Shown in pieces: positions 1-13,380 of a stretch of DNA of 64,000 bases. The translations under genes were made by a program, and so were the position numbers. The notes beneath the pieces were generated by a model. It saw nothing but the letters and a program-made list of their open reading frames with translations, had not been told where the DNA came from and did no database searches. The stretch comes from Rotaria socialis (taxonomy: Eukaryota > Rotifera > Eurotatoria > Philodinida > Philodinidae): NCBI GenBank assembly GCA_905331475.1, contig CAJNYU010000079.1:1-64000 (forward strand). The letters are read 5' to 3'. Every line of letters begins with the position of its first letter. Position 1 is the stretch's first letter.

Positions 1-340
1 ATTTGAAACCGAACGATCTTTCACCTATATATACTATCGGAATGTAATATTCTCGAACATGACGTCATAGAACGTTACACAAGAGGCAAATAAACAACAC
101 AGAATATTCCAGAATGTATCCGAACATTCCACAAGGATCTGTTAGCTATTGGTTATAGCCACTATATTATAGATTTTCTCCAAAATGATTGTTAGAATTA
201 AATCCAATATAGGACTCATATATGCCGTATCATAGAGCAGGCATATTACTATATATATTCGCACAATAAAACTTTCAAAACTATGAATTTTGTCGAACTC
301 AAGATCTCGTGTTCAGAACTTTTTGTATACCCTAAGTAAT
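1..340. repeat. 340-bp dispersed repeat, copy 1 (inverted relative to copy at 42945-43284)
   Basis: This block is the reverse complement of 42945-43284 with no net length difference and roughly 90% identity by eye. Both copies lose similarity together just past position 340. Read left to right it carries a TATA-like stretch near 25-33, a CRE-like gacgtcat at 61-68 and an AATAAA at 265-270, so it could be a solo promoter-bearing end (LTR-like) of a retroelement. No coding sequence is attached, and no convincing TG...CA pair of ends was found. The copy may be cut by the window edge. The repeat relationship is seen directly; the family is unknown. Confidence 0.8.
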
Positions 341-2464
341 AATTCAATAATGTCTGATCTAAATGTTAGACTAAGCGTATGCTTTGAATTGAGATTGAAG
401 CCATTCTATGATATTGAGGAGTGATCAATTTGTAGCTACAAAATTTGAATAAATCTACAAAAAAATCAAATTTAAAATAAATATAAATTTATCAAAGACG
501 AAATTTAACTTAAACTGAATGAGATTTAAATTTAAAAGAATTATATTCGTAAGAATTCAAATTTAGAATATATTAACAGCAACATACTAACCTTAATGGA
601 AGGTCATGAGATTGTTTCAAGTAGGAAGTTAGCATCGAGAAAATGGTCTTGTAGCGTTTTGCTAAGTATGTGTATTCAAATACAGCTTTTTTTGTACTTC
701 TATATCGAATGTAACTGAGCCTGCTTGAGAATAATTTTTATTCTTTTTCTGTTTTATTCTCTACCACTATAATAGCAAACATGGGTAATCTGTTCTAGCT
801 CGAAGTTTTGATAATATTTAGTGTCAGTATATTTATGCATTCTTTTTTACTGCGATACGAAATTACGTTATCAAATTATTCTTTATTGACTCTCATCATT
901 CACCTATACTACTGATAAAAATACGTATATCACAGTGTTTTCTTTTCTCATTCTCGCCTGTCAAGATATCAACGATCAAAGAGAAGAAACGACAGAATTG
1001 AAAAAGCTAACATGGTATGAATCAAAGAAACAAGCGAACACAATAAAAAAAGTGTAGCTGTTATCTTATCAATCAAAGACAAATAGATCTCTCTTACATA
1101 ACTAAAGACGGACGGTTAGATGATGACACATTGATGGCCGATGTTAGTGCACGTTATTTATGGATATGGAGTTTGCTAACTATTTAGATTAGTTTAAAAA
1201 TCATGAGCAACATTAATAGGTATGCTTAAAATAAAGCGATTATAATTCAACTAGGTTTAAATAATGTTTGCAATTATAAAAATGATCGAAATTCGTAGTT
1301 GCAGCCGATAGTTATACCAATTGATAATTTGAAATCCCATCGCACTAATATATTAACTAGAGAAAGAGATAGCTTTATGTCGAAGTATAGTAAGTTCAAT
1401 ACCTGCATTGATCATGAAATAATTGTGACTTTCGAATTTCGTTCACAATGGTGCAAGATAACTTAAAATATTATGATGTTCAACAATAATAATCGATGTT
1501 GCTTGACTCATTCTAAATGCAGAATTATGAGAAAGCATAGTTTATAGATGAATAAATAAAAAAACAGTTCAACATAAATCTATGAGGGTAGATTTTCTAA
1601 CGTGAGGATTGCTATATATATATATATCAAGAGTTTCATCGATTCTCTATCAGTGGCCAGAGATATTAATAAAAATCATGATGAGATTATTTCAACTTGA
1701 GTCCAATGATTCCAAAAATTGATAAGCTTGAGTAGGATAAAAAAATGGTTCGTTGTTGTACTATAGAAAATCATTTTTATCACTAAATTAAATGTAACTT
1801 CAAATATGAATAAAATTAAAATGAATATTCTCACTTCGACAAATCCACCATACAATAGACTAGGTACTAACTTCAGGGTTAAAAAATGAGTCAATATGCT
1901 TGAACTCGGATAGAACGAGATTAAAAGAGTTTCTTTCAAATATTTTGCAATCAGATCTTCGTCAGAACACTGAGTTTTAAAATCATGACTAAGAAAACGA
2001 GTGAAATTACTGTTACATATGAGTTAGAATTCAAATTTGAAAATTAAATAGACTTCCACTTTCAAGAACGCAAATCTGTTCTAATTTGGATTTCACGGAA
2101 AATTAGATCACGAGAGATTGAAAATAGAACAGTGATCATTCCATCAAATATGATTTTCAATGTCGGCACCAATCCATTTACTCCCATATCTTATGACTCT
2201 GTTATGCTGCTTAGTGATTCATGCATTGGTGGTTTGATTATAATAGAAAAAATAGCTATTGCTACGCATGTTAAATACGAGCCAAAAATCCTTTGAAAAA
2301 GTATCTATTGAATGAAATGTACGATGGTGAGTTTTTCTCGTTTCGCATTTCAGAATGCATCCAAATTTTTATTTGAGTAAACTTCAAATAGTAGTGTCTC
2401 TCTGAAGTTCTGAAATCATATCGTCTATAATAGAATTGAAGGCTGCCTGGTGTACAGTTGTTTT
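341..2464. other. Gene-free AT-rich stretch
   Basis: No open frame here reads like protein. The one longer minus frame (1676-1939) is a hydrophobic, low-complexity translation of AT-rich DNA. There is a short TA microsatellite around 1612-1627. The promoter of the gene starting at 2465 presumably lies in the last few hundred bases, but no defined element stands out. Confidence 0.6.
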
Positions 2465-4776
2465 ATGGCTTTGGTTCAAAATCGACTAACTGTGTTCTAT
2501 GTTTATGGTGCTCATATGATTTGGTCACCTGCTGCATTTCTATGGATATGGCTAGCTGTTATTCCTGATGTTCTAGTCCTCCTCCTTCTTTTTGTTTTGT
2601 TAATTTATATTCCATGGAAATGGCCAGATTCAAATCGATATTATATTCTGTTTGGTTTAATTTTTGCATCGTTCGTTCTAATAATTCTTTCATCGAATAT
2701 CCTACTGCTAATTAGAACAGGTAAGTACTTTTCTCACAGTATTTCCAGAGAATTTGATTGTTCTATGTAACACTCATAGGTTATACCATCAATTGGAAAG
2801 TAGTTTTAGCATTGAAAGTGAAATCGACAGCTATTCTATATTGGCCTGAATTATTCAAATTTGTTTTAATTTTATTTTCACAGCTGTTTCTCGGTTTTGT
2901 ACTATGGAGAATAGGGCATTCTTATGTTCGAAAAACAATAAATAGTCATTATTTTCGCCCACTACATACTCGTTACGTTGTTGTTAGTATTATTTTTGGA
3001 CTTTTAGTAATTTACTCAACTATTGTTGTATACTTTCCTCCAGTACATTCGTGGAAAGAGCCCTCATTAAATGTAGTACTGAGTTTGTTTCCAGCGACGT
3101 TTAACTACTACGGAAAAAACGAAGAAACAGTGCAAGACTACTGGGAGAAAAATGAAACAGATTTCATAGAGCAATTTATTCGTGCTCCCAAAATTCAAAT
3201 ATCTCAACCGACTACAATTCTAAGCAAACCTGTCAAACATATCTTCCTAATTATTTTAGAATCCATTCGTGCTGATGTTCTTCCATTCAATTTTAACTTT
3301 AGTACAATTATAGGCACCAAATCTCGTACTAATGTAACTGCAGATGATGTGAGTCCATTTTTTAACTCTCTGTGGAATGATTCTGTTCGTACTACTGCTA
3401 CGACGATCGCTACATACACATTGAAAAGTTTAATTGGCACCTTATGCGGTATATATCCACTGAATGTCGATTTCTTGCAAGAGGCTAATGCGAAGAATAA
3501 ATTTTATGAGATCTGTTTACCAGAACTACTTCGGCAAACATTTCGTACATCGGCAACTTCATCATCGTTTCGTTCGGCATTTTTTACTTCTGCTCGGGAC
3601 GACTTCGATCGTCAACGAGAATTGATCAGACGAATGAAATTTGATAACGTTTACAGTGGATTCGACGTTGTCAATCGAACGGGATCAGCTCCTGATGTCG
3701 GTATGTTTGGGCCATCAGATTCAACGATTTTACCTCTATTGTGGGATTGGATTGACAATAATTTAGATGGAAAAAAAGAAAATAAACTAATGACTAGCTT
3801 ACTCTTGACTGGCACACATGAACCATTTGTTATGCCACCAAAAGAACGAATCTATCGCAATTATCTCGAAGATACACGCGCAAACAAGTACCTTAATACA
3901 ATACGAGTAACTGATACTCTTTTAAAAACTATTATTGATGGATTAAAATCACGAGACTTGTACAGTGAGACGTTGATCGTCATTGTTAGCGACCACGGAT
4001 ATGCCTTTCGTGATTGGGGTCGAAAATCTCTTGCTGCATGGAGAGTTCCATTTGAATGTGCATTTCGTGTTCCACTAATGCTGCACAATCCAAATCTGAA
4101 AGCAAAACAACTTGATGGACAGTACACAAATATGGATATTTTGCCGACGATTATGGACGCACTATTGTCATCGCAGGAGACTCTTAATGGGTCAGTCAAT
4201 AGGCTACTTAATGTGCGACAAGATCAACTCAACTCAGTCTTGTCGCAATACGAAGGAACGTCTCTTCTTCGTCTTTCTAACGCACATAAAAATCAACGAT
4301 ACACGTTTCACCTAGACAATCCTGGTAATTCTCATGTTATTGTTAAGCAATACCCACGAAAACTTGTGTACGATGTACATTATGATGAAGCGCGTCTCTT
4401 TCATCTAGGATACGATCCTCAAGAATCTATTAATATCATTTCATTTGATCGCCACGATTATAAGGGAGCTTATCCTGGTTGGATTCAAGTCGATCATATT
4501 CGAAATTCGTCGCGAGTCTGGTCGAAACGACTCGGCCAAAAAAACAAAATTTCCGATTATCATAAGAACTTACTTCGCAAAAATTTCAACGAACAAATAT
4601 CAAATATAAAACAAAATATTAGCAGAATATCATTGAAAGAGATGTTGGATTGGGCTGATGCGACACTGGAACTTGCGTCTATCTGGACTACACTCGTAAA
4701 AGTACGCTATTTATACGGAAACATCACTATTGCTCCTTCGAAATCCAATTTTCAATTAAAAGCCAAGGGCACATGA
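2465..4776 (+). CDS. Membrane-anchored alkaline-phosphatase-superfamily protein (LTA-synthase/sulfatase-like)
   Basis: Two exons, 2465-2720 and 2780-4776, joined across a 59-bp GT-AG intron that keeps frame, give 750 aa. The N-terminal ~160 residues hold about four to five hydrophobic membrane segments, followed by a catalytic domain of the sulfatase/LTA-synthase fold. Motifs seen: LIILESIRAD with a likely metal-binding Glu246; a Thr-rich stretch (TTATTIATYT) where the nucleophile of LtaS/EptA-type enzymes lies; TGTHEPF with His432; and VSDHGYAFRDWG with Asp490/His491 as metal ligands. The overall plan (TM bundle, then phospho- or sulfo-transfer domain) matches bacterial lipoteichoic-acid synthases and phosphoethanolamine transferases better than secreted animal sulfatases, because the C-x-P-S-R signature is absent. 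The substrate cannot be told. The start is the first ATG in the open frame; a GTG-led extension to 2450 was not used. A bacterial or protist origin is possible but not shown. Confidence 0.85.
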
Positions 4777-7225
4777 CATGAACAATCTTCTTAGTATTTA
4801 TTTTTAAGTAAAAATAAAAATATAATCATTAAAGACGACTAAAACAAAGAGCATGCTCAGTTTCTGTTAATATCCTTTTAATTTGTTGTTCAAGTATAAG
4901 CTTTCTTCTTTTTCTTTGCCATCGCTCTTTATTCTACTGTGAATTCATTCGTTTTACTGATGATCGTCAATAATTTGAAGAAAAAACAAATTGTTAATGA
5001 TCAATTGAATGAAGATGACAAATGTATTGGTCTACTTGAAGAATTTACTAAATTAATAATACAAATCAAGATATATAAACAAGACATAGAAATTGCCTAG
5101 GATCATTAAAGTGTTTTATACGAACGTATTTTCATAGTTTGAAAGCTTATGTTATCTTAATTATCATGTAAATCTTTGCTGGAGAATTTTTATGAAAGGG
5201 TCAAATTTTGAAATCAAGCTTTTTATCTACAGTAACGTATAAAGAACAATGAACAAATCATTCACTCAGTAATCAAAAGAATATGTTAATGTGCTCTTTG
5301 AACTAGTTAGGAACTATGATAGAATGAACTAATGCTCTGATTCAAGGATGAGTTGATTTGTGTTACCGTGCTTTATATTCGAGACTTACGACAATTGTAG
5401 ACCAATTACAATGCAACGATGTGTGGACTTTGCTAATCAAGTACAGAAAGTTTGAATTATTATTACAATTGATTGTAGCTTCGAAAATGTTCACTAGAAT
5501 TATCGAGACAATATGATTGATATATACCAGATCTTTTTTCAGCCGCAAATAGAGATGCGCATATTTTCACCCTTATGAAAATACAAATAGTTCATAATTA
5601 TCAGCTTTGTTTACTTCCCATTGTAGTTTCCATGCTGAATTCATTTAATAGAGTAATACATTTGTTCATTGATTTTGTTTTGTGTCGACTTGCTGATTCA
5701 TTTATTTTTTCATTTGTGTCACTAAAATTGTAGAAGTTCATTTTTATCAAATATTGTATGATTTATTTGAGATCTCCGAACCGTGTAAAAACAATATATA
5801 TTCAATCGATATTTGATTCATTTACAGGAAACAGTGAGAGTAAAAATTTTATAATTTTAAGATGAAAGTAATTCATTAATCACAGGGTTCGTATCAAAAC
5901 ACTTGCTGGCATACTAATTTACCAAAGATCAATGGATAATCCATTTGTATTTCTAAAGTATATATTATCTCGATTATTTTTGGGTCTCTGTAAAATGAAA
6001 ATATAAAGGATATGCTTGCAGAAAAATATTCAATCAACGTTTCTAATGCAATTCGAGTCGGCTAGACTTGATAGTTAACACAACATCGATCTATGTTATA
6101 TTTAGCACATTTATGTTTATAAACAGAAAAACAAATCTATAAACACCTTACAAGTTTCATTATACATATGTAGAAACCAATGATAAGAACTGAAATTTAA
6201 TTTACAGCAATCAAAGAAAGCAAATTATTCTACAATAGTTATCAAACTTTAAGTTCGTGATTATAGTTGATGAATAAAGCAGAGCGGTCATTTAGTATTA
6301 ATTATTTTTCGTTCATTAGTAAATACGAATACAACTTCTAATTGTGAATGGACAACAAAAATTTGACCTAAAAAAGCAAGAAAATCTTATGCTTCTTTTG
6401 ATAATAAAACATATCCTGTAATAAAAATCGAGATGCTTCGCAGTTTTTGTGATTCGAATGTATTTATATGTATTGGTTTCATGCTCGTTCTATTCAATAT
6501 CGTTTTCAGTAGATATCAATTTGTAGCATGTATTGTAGTTTTATTTTTTAACATATATGTAATAAGTAGTCACCACGAATGATGCCAACTTCGTTCTCTA
6601 TTAATGATAAATATGTATTGAAAGTATCAAAAGATCAAGAGAAACATATTTATTGAGTGCTCAAATATTTCGAAATATCGCTTAGAATTCACTCGAATTT
6701 TTACTCGAATTTGTCAGTTAACTGCCCATATTTGACATTTTCTCACACTTATGCCTGTTGTTTTACTATGGTACCCATAACACTCGATGACATAACAGCA
6801 TTTCATTGATAGTAAAAGAAAATTTATCGAAATTTTTATTTTCTTTAGTTGTCACACGATATATGATCATTTAAAGGTTGAACTAATCACCATCATTTTT
6901 CATTTCAACGATAGTTTTAGTTCAGCTTGATTATTTTATTGTTGACAGATTCAATAAGTCAACTTAACTCTATTTATTTTTGATCACTTTCATTAGATAT
7001 TCTAATATATAAATTATTCAAAGTGCATAAGAACTATCACAAGAAGTTAAAAGCTAAAGTATTATATTTCAATTCACAATTTAATATTTATTTCTTGCTT
7101 AGAGATTCATCCAATAATATTGATAAATTAAAAGTACTTAAATGAATTCATTGGATAATGAAAGTTTGTTCTAAAAAATTAATTGAATGAGATTCGATTA
7201 AAATTTATGTTTAATTTTGGATACA
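4777..7225. other. Gene-free stretch between convergent genes
   Basis: AT-rich DNA lying between the 3' ends of the sulfatase-like gene (+) and the GDE1-like gene (-). No frame longer than about 60 codons looks like protein, and I see no RNA gene, inverted-end element or tandem repeat. AATAAA-type poly(A) signals occur by chance at this base composition. Confidence 0.55.
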
Positions 7226-8337
7226 TTATGATTTTTCATCGATATTAAAAAGTGTATCTGTAATAACTGTAACTCCATTAGCTTTTAACCATCGCCGTTC
7301 TTCAATTTCATTAACACACCATGCACATACAATAATCTGTGCATTGTTGTATGTATCTAATAAATTTCGTGAAATTTCTCGACGTTCGATACAAATTAAA
7401 TTAGCACCTAAAAATCTCAAACCAATCGGCTTAGATAAAAACAAGAAAAATGAATCAATAATCCATCGAAGTATTACGTTTTGAATAAAAAATGTTGAAA
7501 TAGGATGTGGAGTTTGATTGGCATTACGAATAATGTATGCTGTTATATTGGATACAAAGAGAAACGCTGTCGCTATAGATGAATTTAGACGACGAATTTC
7601 ATACAAATTGCTCGGATGAAAAGCAGCACAATAAGCACGATCATATAAAAATGGATAACGTTCAAAAAGATCATTAATAATCTTTGCCATTTCTTTTTTC
7701 TTATGTAGTTCCTTGATTTCAATCACTAGAAAATAAATCAAATAGACATAGTTACTAGTTTTTTTTCTTTATTCAACGATGCTTTTCTATGTTTACTTAG
7801 TTTAAGTTTTGTCGGCTGTATAAATATAATAACTTCTTCCAAGGTTGGTATTGTTTCACAACCTATATGATCATATACATCGCGTTTATTCTTTTTTAAA
7901 TATTTTAATTGCTTCAATTCGGTACATGTTAATGATGATATAAATTGTGGGCAATTAGCAAACGTATGTTCTAAATAAGCATCATGACTAATCATTGGAA
8001 TATCATCCCGACTTAACCAAACATCTAATTCAATGCCATCAATTCCATTTGTAGTTGATGCCCATCGATAAGCAGCCATTGTATTTTCAGGAAAATCATT
8101 TTCATTCGATGGCATTAATGGTTGCCCACCACGGTGTGCAATCGTTATATTTTTAAATTGATTAACAGATCTTCGACATTGTGGTAGAGAAAAATAATAA
8201 TAAAGAAAAAATATTGTTAAAGGAATGATTAACATAAGAAAGATAATAACTACATATGAAGCAATAAGAAATAATGAACTAGCAAGAACAGCAACGGTCA
8301 AACTATTGATTATCAAAAATTGTAAATCAATTTCCAT
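7226..8337 (-). CDS. GDE1: Glycerophosphodiester phosphodiesterase, GDE1/MIR16 type
   Basis: Two exons on the minus strand, 8337-7797 and 7725-7226, are joined by a 71-bp GT-AG intron (7726-7796) and give 346 aa, close to human GDE1 (331 aa). A hydrophobic N-terminal anchor (residues ~8-50) precedes the GDPD domain. It has HRGG (His68/Arg69), PENT (84-86), GIELDVW (Glu103, Asp105) and a catalytic-type His118 in MISHD. Exon 2 carries the GDE1-specific middle part (FERYPFLYDRAYCAAFHP) and the terminal VITDTLFNIDEKS. GDE1 proteins hydrolyse glycerophosphodiesters such as glycerophosphoinositol or N-acyl forms at membranes. All family catalytic residues I looked for are present, so it should be active. 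Splicing at this site restores LKLMIEIKEL, matching the family's strand after the IPTLEE motif; without it the frame stops. Confidence 0.93.
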
Positions 8338-10425
8338 ATTTTCGTTGTTGAAAGTTAATAAAAATGTTTAAAAGGACAAAATATTTTTACATCTTCCAAT
8401 CTATGTTGTTTCTAGTGTAGATGCACATCATTTTATAGCAAAAATAAATGCATGCCTGTCGGCGCATGAATAATTTCTTCTATGTTTCTTTCTTTCTTCG
8501 GTTAGAGCACAGAATGACGGAGTGAATGCATGAAAAAATTCAAATACTCGCTTTTTTTGCTGCCTTGCGTTCTCCTCAACTCATAAATGCAATCGACATT
8601 TTTTTCCATTCGCGTGTCTCAGCTGGAAAGACAAAACACAAATAGTTTATACTGGTGTAAAAGAAAACAGCACTGTTCATTTGTTTGTTTGTGTTTGATA
8701 TCTAATGTGATTCATGTAAAGATTATCAAAACGAAATAAGAACATTGAACCATTGTGCTTAAGTTTATAAAAAAAATTTTTATTATTGTATATATTAATA
8801 TGAATATCGATATGTGTTCCAGGCAGAATATGATTTTTTTTGTATAATTAAATACAATAATTTATCAGAAACATGCAAATATTGACAAGCTTTATCAAAA
8901 TTTGTCATGAAATGAAGAGAAATTAACCTAAATATATTAAAATGAGTCCAATATTACAATGAAATTTCTAAGAGAAATTCACGATTATTCAGTAACTAGG
9001 AAATGATTTTCAGATACTTTCCGATTTTTCGAAAAAATGAAATGTGTAAAAATTTAGAATAAAACAGAAAGAAAATTTACAAATAACACTACGAAAATTC
9101 TTAACATAGCATAAAAATAAAAGATTGGACGTCTGATGCCAATTTATTCAAAATACTATTTAGATTTTTGTCAGGTGTACCAAAGTCAAAAATTGAGCAG
9201 AAGAAAAAAAAATGCTTTTATTATTATATGGTTAGATAGAACTCGATGAGTAGATCATGAATATCATCTTTAAAATATTTCTAGGCTTCTGTTTCGGCTG
9301 AGAATTTTTCAAAATACAAAATGCACCTGAAAAGTCAATATTTCACTTTTTCCGAGAAAACTCATAATTTACCTAGTTTAACAATGGTCTATGTTTCAAA
9401 AATCATCATCATCAAATTTAGCATGAAAATCTGAATCTACTGATGTGATGTTGACCAGTAAAAAACATAATTTTCATGTTTGAGGAACTCAACTAGGTCC
9501 CCATATAGGTACCTTGAAATTGATGTCTCGCAAAATCATTAAGTATTTTTTTTGAAAGCAACTCTCAGACTTTCTTATATAATTCGAACCGTCAAGCCAT
9601 AGCGAACAAAAGCATATATATTCAGTTTGAAAAATATTGTTCCCTCTTTGAGAAAATCGATTTTTACTAGATCGGTGGCTATAGGTTAAAGAATTGTACT
9701 CTTATTTCCGGATTTCGACTATCAAAACTCAATTTTCATGCAAAAGAAACATCAGATTCGGAATCATCAGGAAAAACTACATTGACTATCACAAATTTTA
9801 TCAAAAAATAATTTTCATCAAAATTCCAGCCTACTACCCCTCAGTCATTTTTTTTTCTAACTATTTATTCAAATGGATAACATAAAACAAAGGCAAGAAC
9901 TTTTTAAATAAATAACATAAAAATGAAATTGCACTTTCTAACTATACTACTACGAAACTTGAATAAAAATATGAAATATCTTAGATTATGGGACGTTTTC
10001 AAAATAAATTTGATACAAAAATTGAAGAATAATATAAATGTATGTACCGACCGAACTTTCTCATAAATGACTTGTTGAATAAATAGTTAATTGCATAGCA
10101 AATCAAATATTATATTTCGGAATTTTCTTATCATTATTTTTTCTTTCTTTTGCACTCATTGCAATGTGTTTTTTTCTGTACAATAAGAAAATAATTTGTT
10201 TATCTTCAAAGCAATGCATGATAATGTTCTAAGTAACATGTTTTTCAAAAACTTAATTAAATAAAAGAGTCGAAGGCTACACGATTGTACATTACAAATA
10301 AATAAGTAAAAGTTTAAAATCGAATCTATCCTTATTTGACATTTTATCAATTCAACCAATAAATCAACAAAACCTAAAAACAACTATGAAAATATTATCC
10401 AATTTAATTTTTGTTCTAGATTAAA
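8338..10425. other. Intergenic region between divergent genes
   Basis: This stretch separates the divergently transcribed GDE1-like and B-box genes, so it should hold both promoters. It is AT-rich with no protein-like frame; the small frames near 9694 and 10156 are low-complexity. No inverted-end element or RNA gene was recognised. A pyrimidine-rich tract and AG at 10412-10420, six bases before the B-box ATG, could be a 5'-UTR or spliced-leader acceptor site; trans-splicing of a leader is known in bdelloids, so this is inference. Confidence 0.5.
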
Positions 10426-11214
10426 ATGATCACAACTATCGAATCAAAACCATGTCAAGCAAATAATAATGGAATTTGTTGCGAAAAAGATGCCAGGTAA
10501 ATATAATAGAGTTTAGTTTAAAAACAAACTTGTTTTTCATTTAAATTTTTTAATAGAGCGAAATGTTTTCATTGTTCACATGATTTATGTTTGATGCATT
10601 TAACTGAACATACACAATATGTTGAAAACCAAACACGTACATGTTTATATTCCCATGAAAAAGTTTTAAATGATTTATATAACGAATTGGAATCTGTTTC
10701 AATATCATCACGTATATCAGAGTATCCATTTATTCAATTGGAAAAATGGCGTATAGATGCACATAAAAAATTAGATCAATTAGCTGAAGAAAAACGACAA
10801 GAGATTAAAAGAAAAATTTCCGAATATCAAATTATATTTATAGAAAAAACCAATGAAGAAAAACAAAAAATTGAACTATTTAAAAAACAATTGAATGATT
10901 TAACTCGAAGAACACATGTGATCAATAAAGATATTAAACATATAGAAGATAAAATCAAAGAAACTCAATCGTTTTTACAATCCATTGAAAAACATTCAAT
11001 TAAAATTTCTACTTATGCATTTTTTGTGAATATTAGAACAATGTTTTTCGATTCACAAACTTCAAAAATGGTTCAGTCACCATCGCCATTACCAACTGTT
11101 ATTCAAACGGCACAATCGAAAAGAAATACACGTTCGGAATTGAAAGAATTTGTCAATAATACAAATAAAAAATGTCTAGATAAAAAACGGTCATTATCTG
11201 TTTCTTTATTATAA
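10426..11214 (+). CDS. B-box zinc-finger/coiled-coil protein (short paralogue)
   Basis: Exons 10426-10496 and 10557-11214 flank a 60-bp GT-AG intron and give 242 aa. The N-terminus is a B-box-like zinc finger: paired cysteines in exon 1 (CQANNNGICC), then CFHC, DLC and HLTEH in exon 2, so the intron splits the finger. Residues ~60-165 form a lysine/glutamate-rich coiled coil (EEKRQEIKRKISEYQ). A short Ser/Thr- and Lys-rich tail follows. Unlike its downstream tandem neighbour it ends after the coiled coil. No RING is present, so it is not a full TRIM E3 ligase; such proteins usually act as oligomerising scaffolds. The intron position in the finger matches that of the gene at 11570, which supports a tandem duplication. 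Confidence 0.85.
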
Positions 11215-11569
11215 TAAAATCTTATTTATGAACATTTTATTATTGCTGTTCAGCTCTTTTTTTTTCTTTTTCTTAAAATGAAATCAAATGCGTATAAGAA
11301 ATTTCAACGATACATACAAGTATTCATTGCAAATTTTTGATATCAAGCGAAAAAAATTTGTTTGACTACATTTTTCGATGATAATGTGTAGTTATTTATC
11401 TTCACGAGATATCGATGGAATTTCTTTCTAGAATAATAATTGAAATAGCAGAACATCAAGATAATGATTGACTTGTTTTCTTTTTAAAATATATTTGCCA
11501 TTACATATTTTCAGTAAAAATGAAATAACATTAAACTGTAGTTTATTATTCAGATTGATAAATATAACC

Positions 11570-12956
11570 ATGGCTAAACCTGTTAAATTGTGTCAGGCAG
11601 ATGATAATGAAAAATGTAAAAACGAAGCTTGGTAAAACTTCGATAATCCAAGCTTTCAGTTTGATAAATGAAAGATTTATTTTTATTTTTAGTGCATCTT
11701 GTTATCATTGCTCTCGTGATTTATGCCTTGATCATTTAACGCAACATGCCCAATTAATCGATGCATTAACTCGTTCAACTCTTGAAGATTATTTTACAAT
11801 TCTCACAAATTTATCAACACGTCTTCAATCGTTAACAATATCAACGAATATTCTCAATGAACCATTTAAAAAGATTGAGCAATGGCGTATAGATGCTTAT
11901 CGTAAAATTGATGATATTGTTGAAAACAAATGTCAAGAAATAAAAATAAAAATTGCTGAATATCGTCAAATATTTGATACAATACGAAATGAACAATTAG
12001 AAAAAGTTGCTCGTTATAGACAAAAAATTGCTGAGCTATTCCGAAAAATTCAAGTATCGAATAAAGATATGTCAGGTTTAAGAAAATCAATTGAACAAAT
12101 TCAAAATGATTCGAATATATTTGATCGGCATTCTATTGAAGTTATATCGAATCGTCCTTTAATTCATTCAATTGATATTCGAATGCGATTAAATGATTGG
12201 AGATCATCTAGTACCTTGTCAACGTCATCATCTTCTCTATCGTCATCAGTTATTCATCAATTAGAATTTCAGGTAAAATATGTTCGCCTATCAGGTATTG
12301 TTACTTGTCACTATATATTAGTTGAAGTTAATGGAACAATAGGAAATCTAATTGATCAATTTATAATTACACAAAATAATGCAATTATAGGAAAACGAAA
12401 ACAACGTGATTATTTCCTAGTAACAGAGGTTTGTCAGCATCGTGTTCGTCGAAGATTTACCACTGATACTCAATTAAAAAGTATTTTTAATAAAATCGAG
12501 GAACTTGTTTTGTATGAAACACCATTTGAATTGAATACAATCAATCTTCAAAAGTATTGTCTTATTTTATGTCGATTTCAAGATGGTCTACCATGGAATA
12601 TTAAATTTGGTTTACCACTATTACTTGATGTGCCACGTATTCAATGCCGAGGTCGAGATGTTATTAGTGCATTAAATAAAATACTCAAAACATGTTTTCC
12701 TCTTATGATTACCAATAATTCTATTCATTATGAGGTTGGAATTATTTCAGATGAACATCAACTAAACTCAGCAACAATACTTAATCAGTGGGCAGATGAG
12801 GTTATTGATGAACATTTATTGATAGCTGACAATGCAATGCTTGTTGTTAGTCTTGTTCATAGTAGTCAATTATCAACAGAAAAACAAATCACAGATGTGA
12901 CTCGTTTAGATGGAACTTTGAAAAGTGATGATCAAAGACGAAAAAGTCGAAAATAA
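11570..12956 (+). CDS. B-box/coiled-coil protein with a USP4/11/15-like ubiquitin-like insert domain
   Basis: Exons 11570-11631 and 11693-12956 (61-bp intron splitting the B-box at the same place as in the upstream paralogue) give 441 aa. The order is: B-box-like finger (CQADDNEKC...CYHC...DLC...HLTQH, residues 8-40); coiled coil (~45-180) closely matching its neighbour (the FKKIEQWRIDAYRKID stretch); Ser-rich linker; then a ~220-residue C-terminal region. That region resembles the segment of USP4/USP11/USP15 lying inside the catalytic domain: VNGTIGNLIDQF (compare VGDLCEAL), VTEVCQHRVRRRF (compare VADVYNHRFHKIF), YETPFE and FGLPLLLDVPR. The USP Cys and His boxes are absent, so no deubiquitinase activity is expected; it may bind a USP partner or substrate. 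The similarity was recognised from memory, not aligned. Confidence 0.82.
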
Positions 12957-13344
12957 TTATTACAGTTGATTTTGTTGAAAGAACTTTTTTCTCTTCGTAT
13001 ACACGTATGTGTGTGATATCAACGACGAACACGATTTCCAATGTATTTTGATATTAAAAAATATCACCCATGCCGTATTTTATTTATTTATTATTTATTA
13101 TTGACCAGTAAATTATATTTATACTAGAATCGTTGAAATCTATATCTTTTTCTACATATAAGTACACAATAAAATTTGTATGATGCAAAATTTCAATTAT
13201 GATTATGATTAAGTTTTGACAATGTTTGAGCTTTTTTCAACTGGAACTTTCTACAAATGAACATTTGCGTACGCCTATATTTTATATACGATGAGTACGA
13301 ATTTATCTTCGCCTTTGTCTTATCTATATGTTATATCGTGTTTT

Positions 13345-13380
<36 letters not shown>

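Noticed and set aside
1676-1939. 87-codon minus frame
   Set aside because: Hydrophobic translation of AT-rich DNA with no start context or similarity.
3861-4199. 112-codon minus-strand open frame
   Set aside because: Shadow of the sulfatase-like catalytic domain on the opposite strand.
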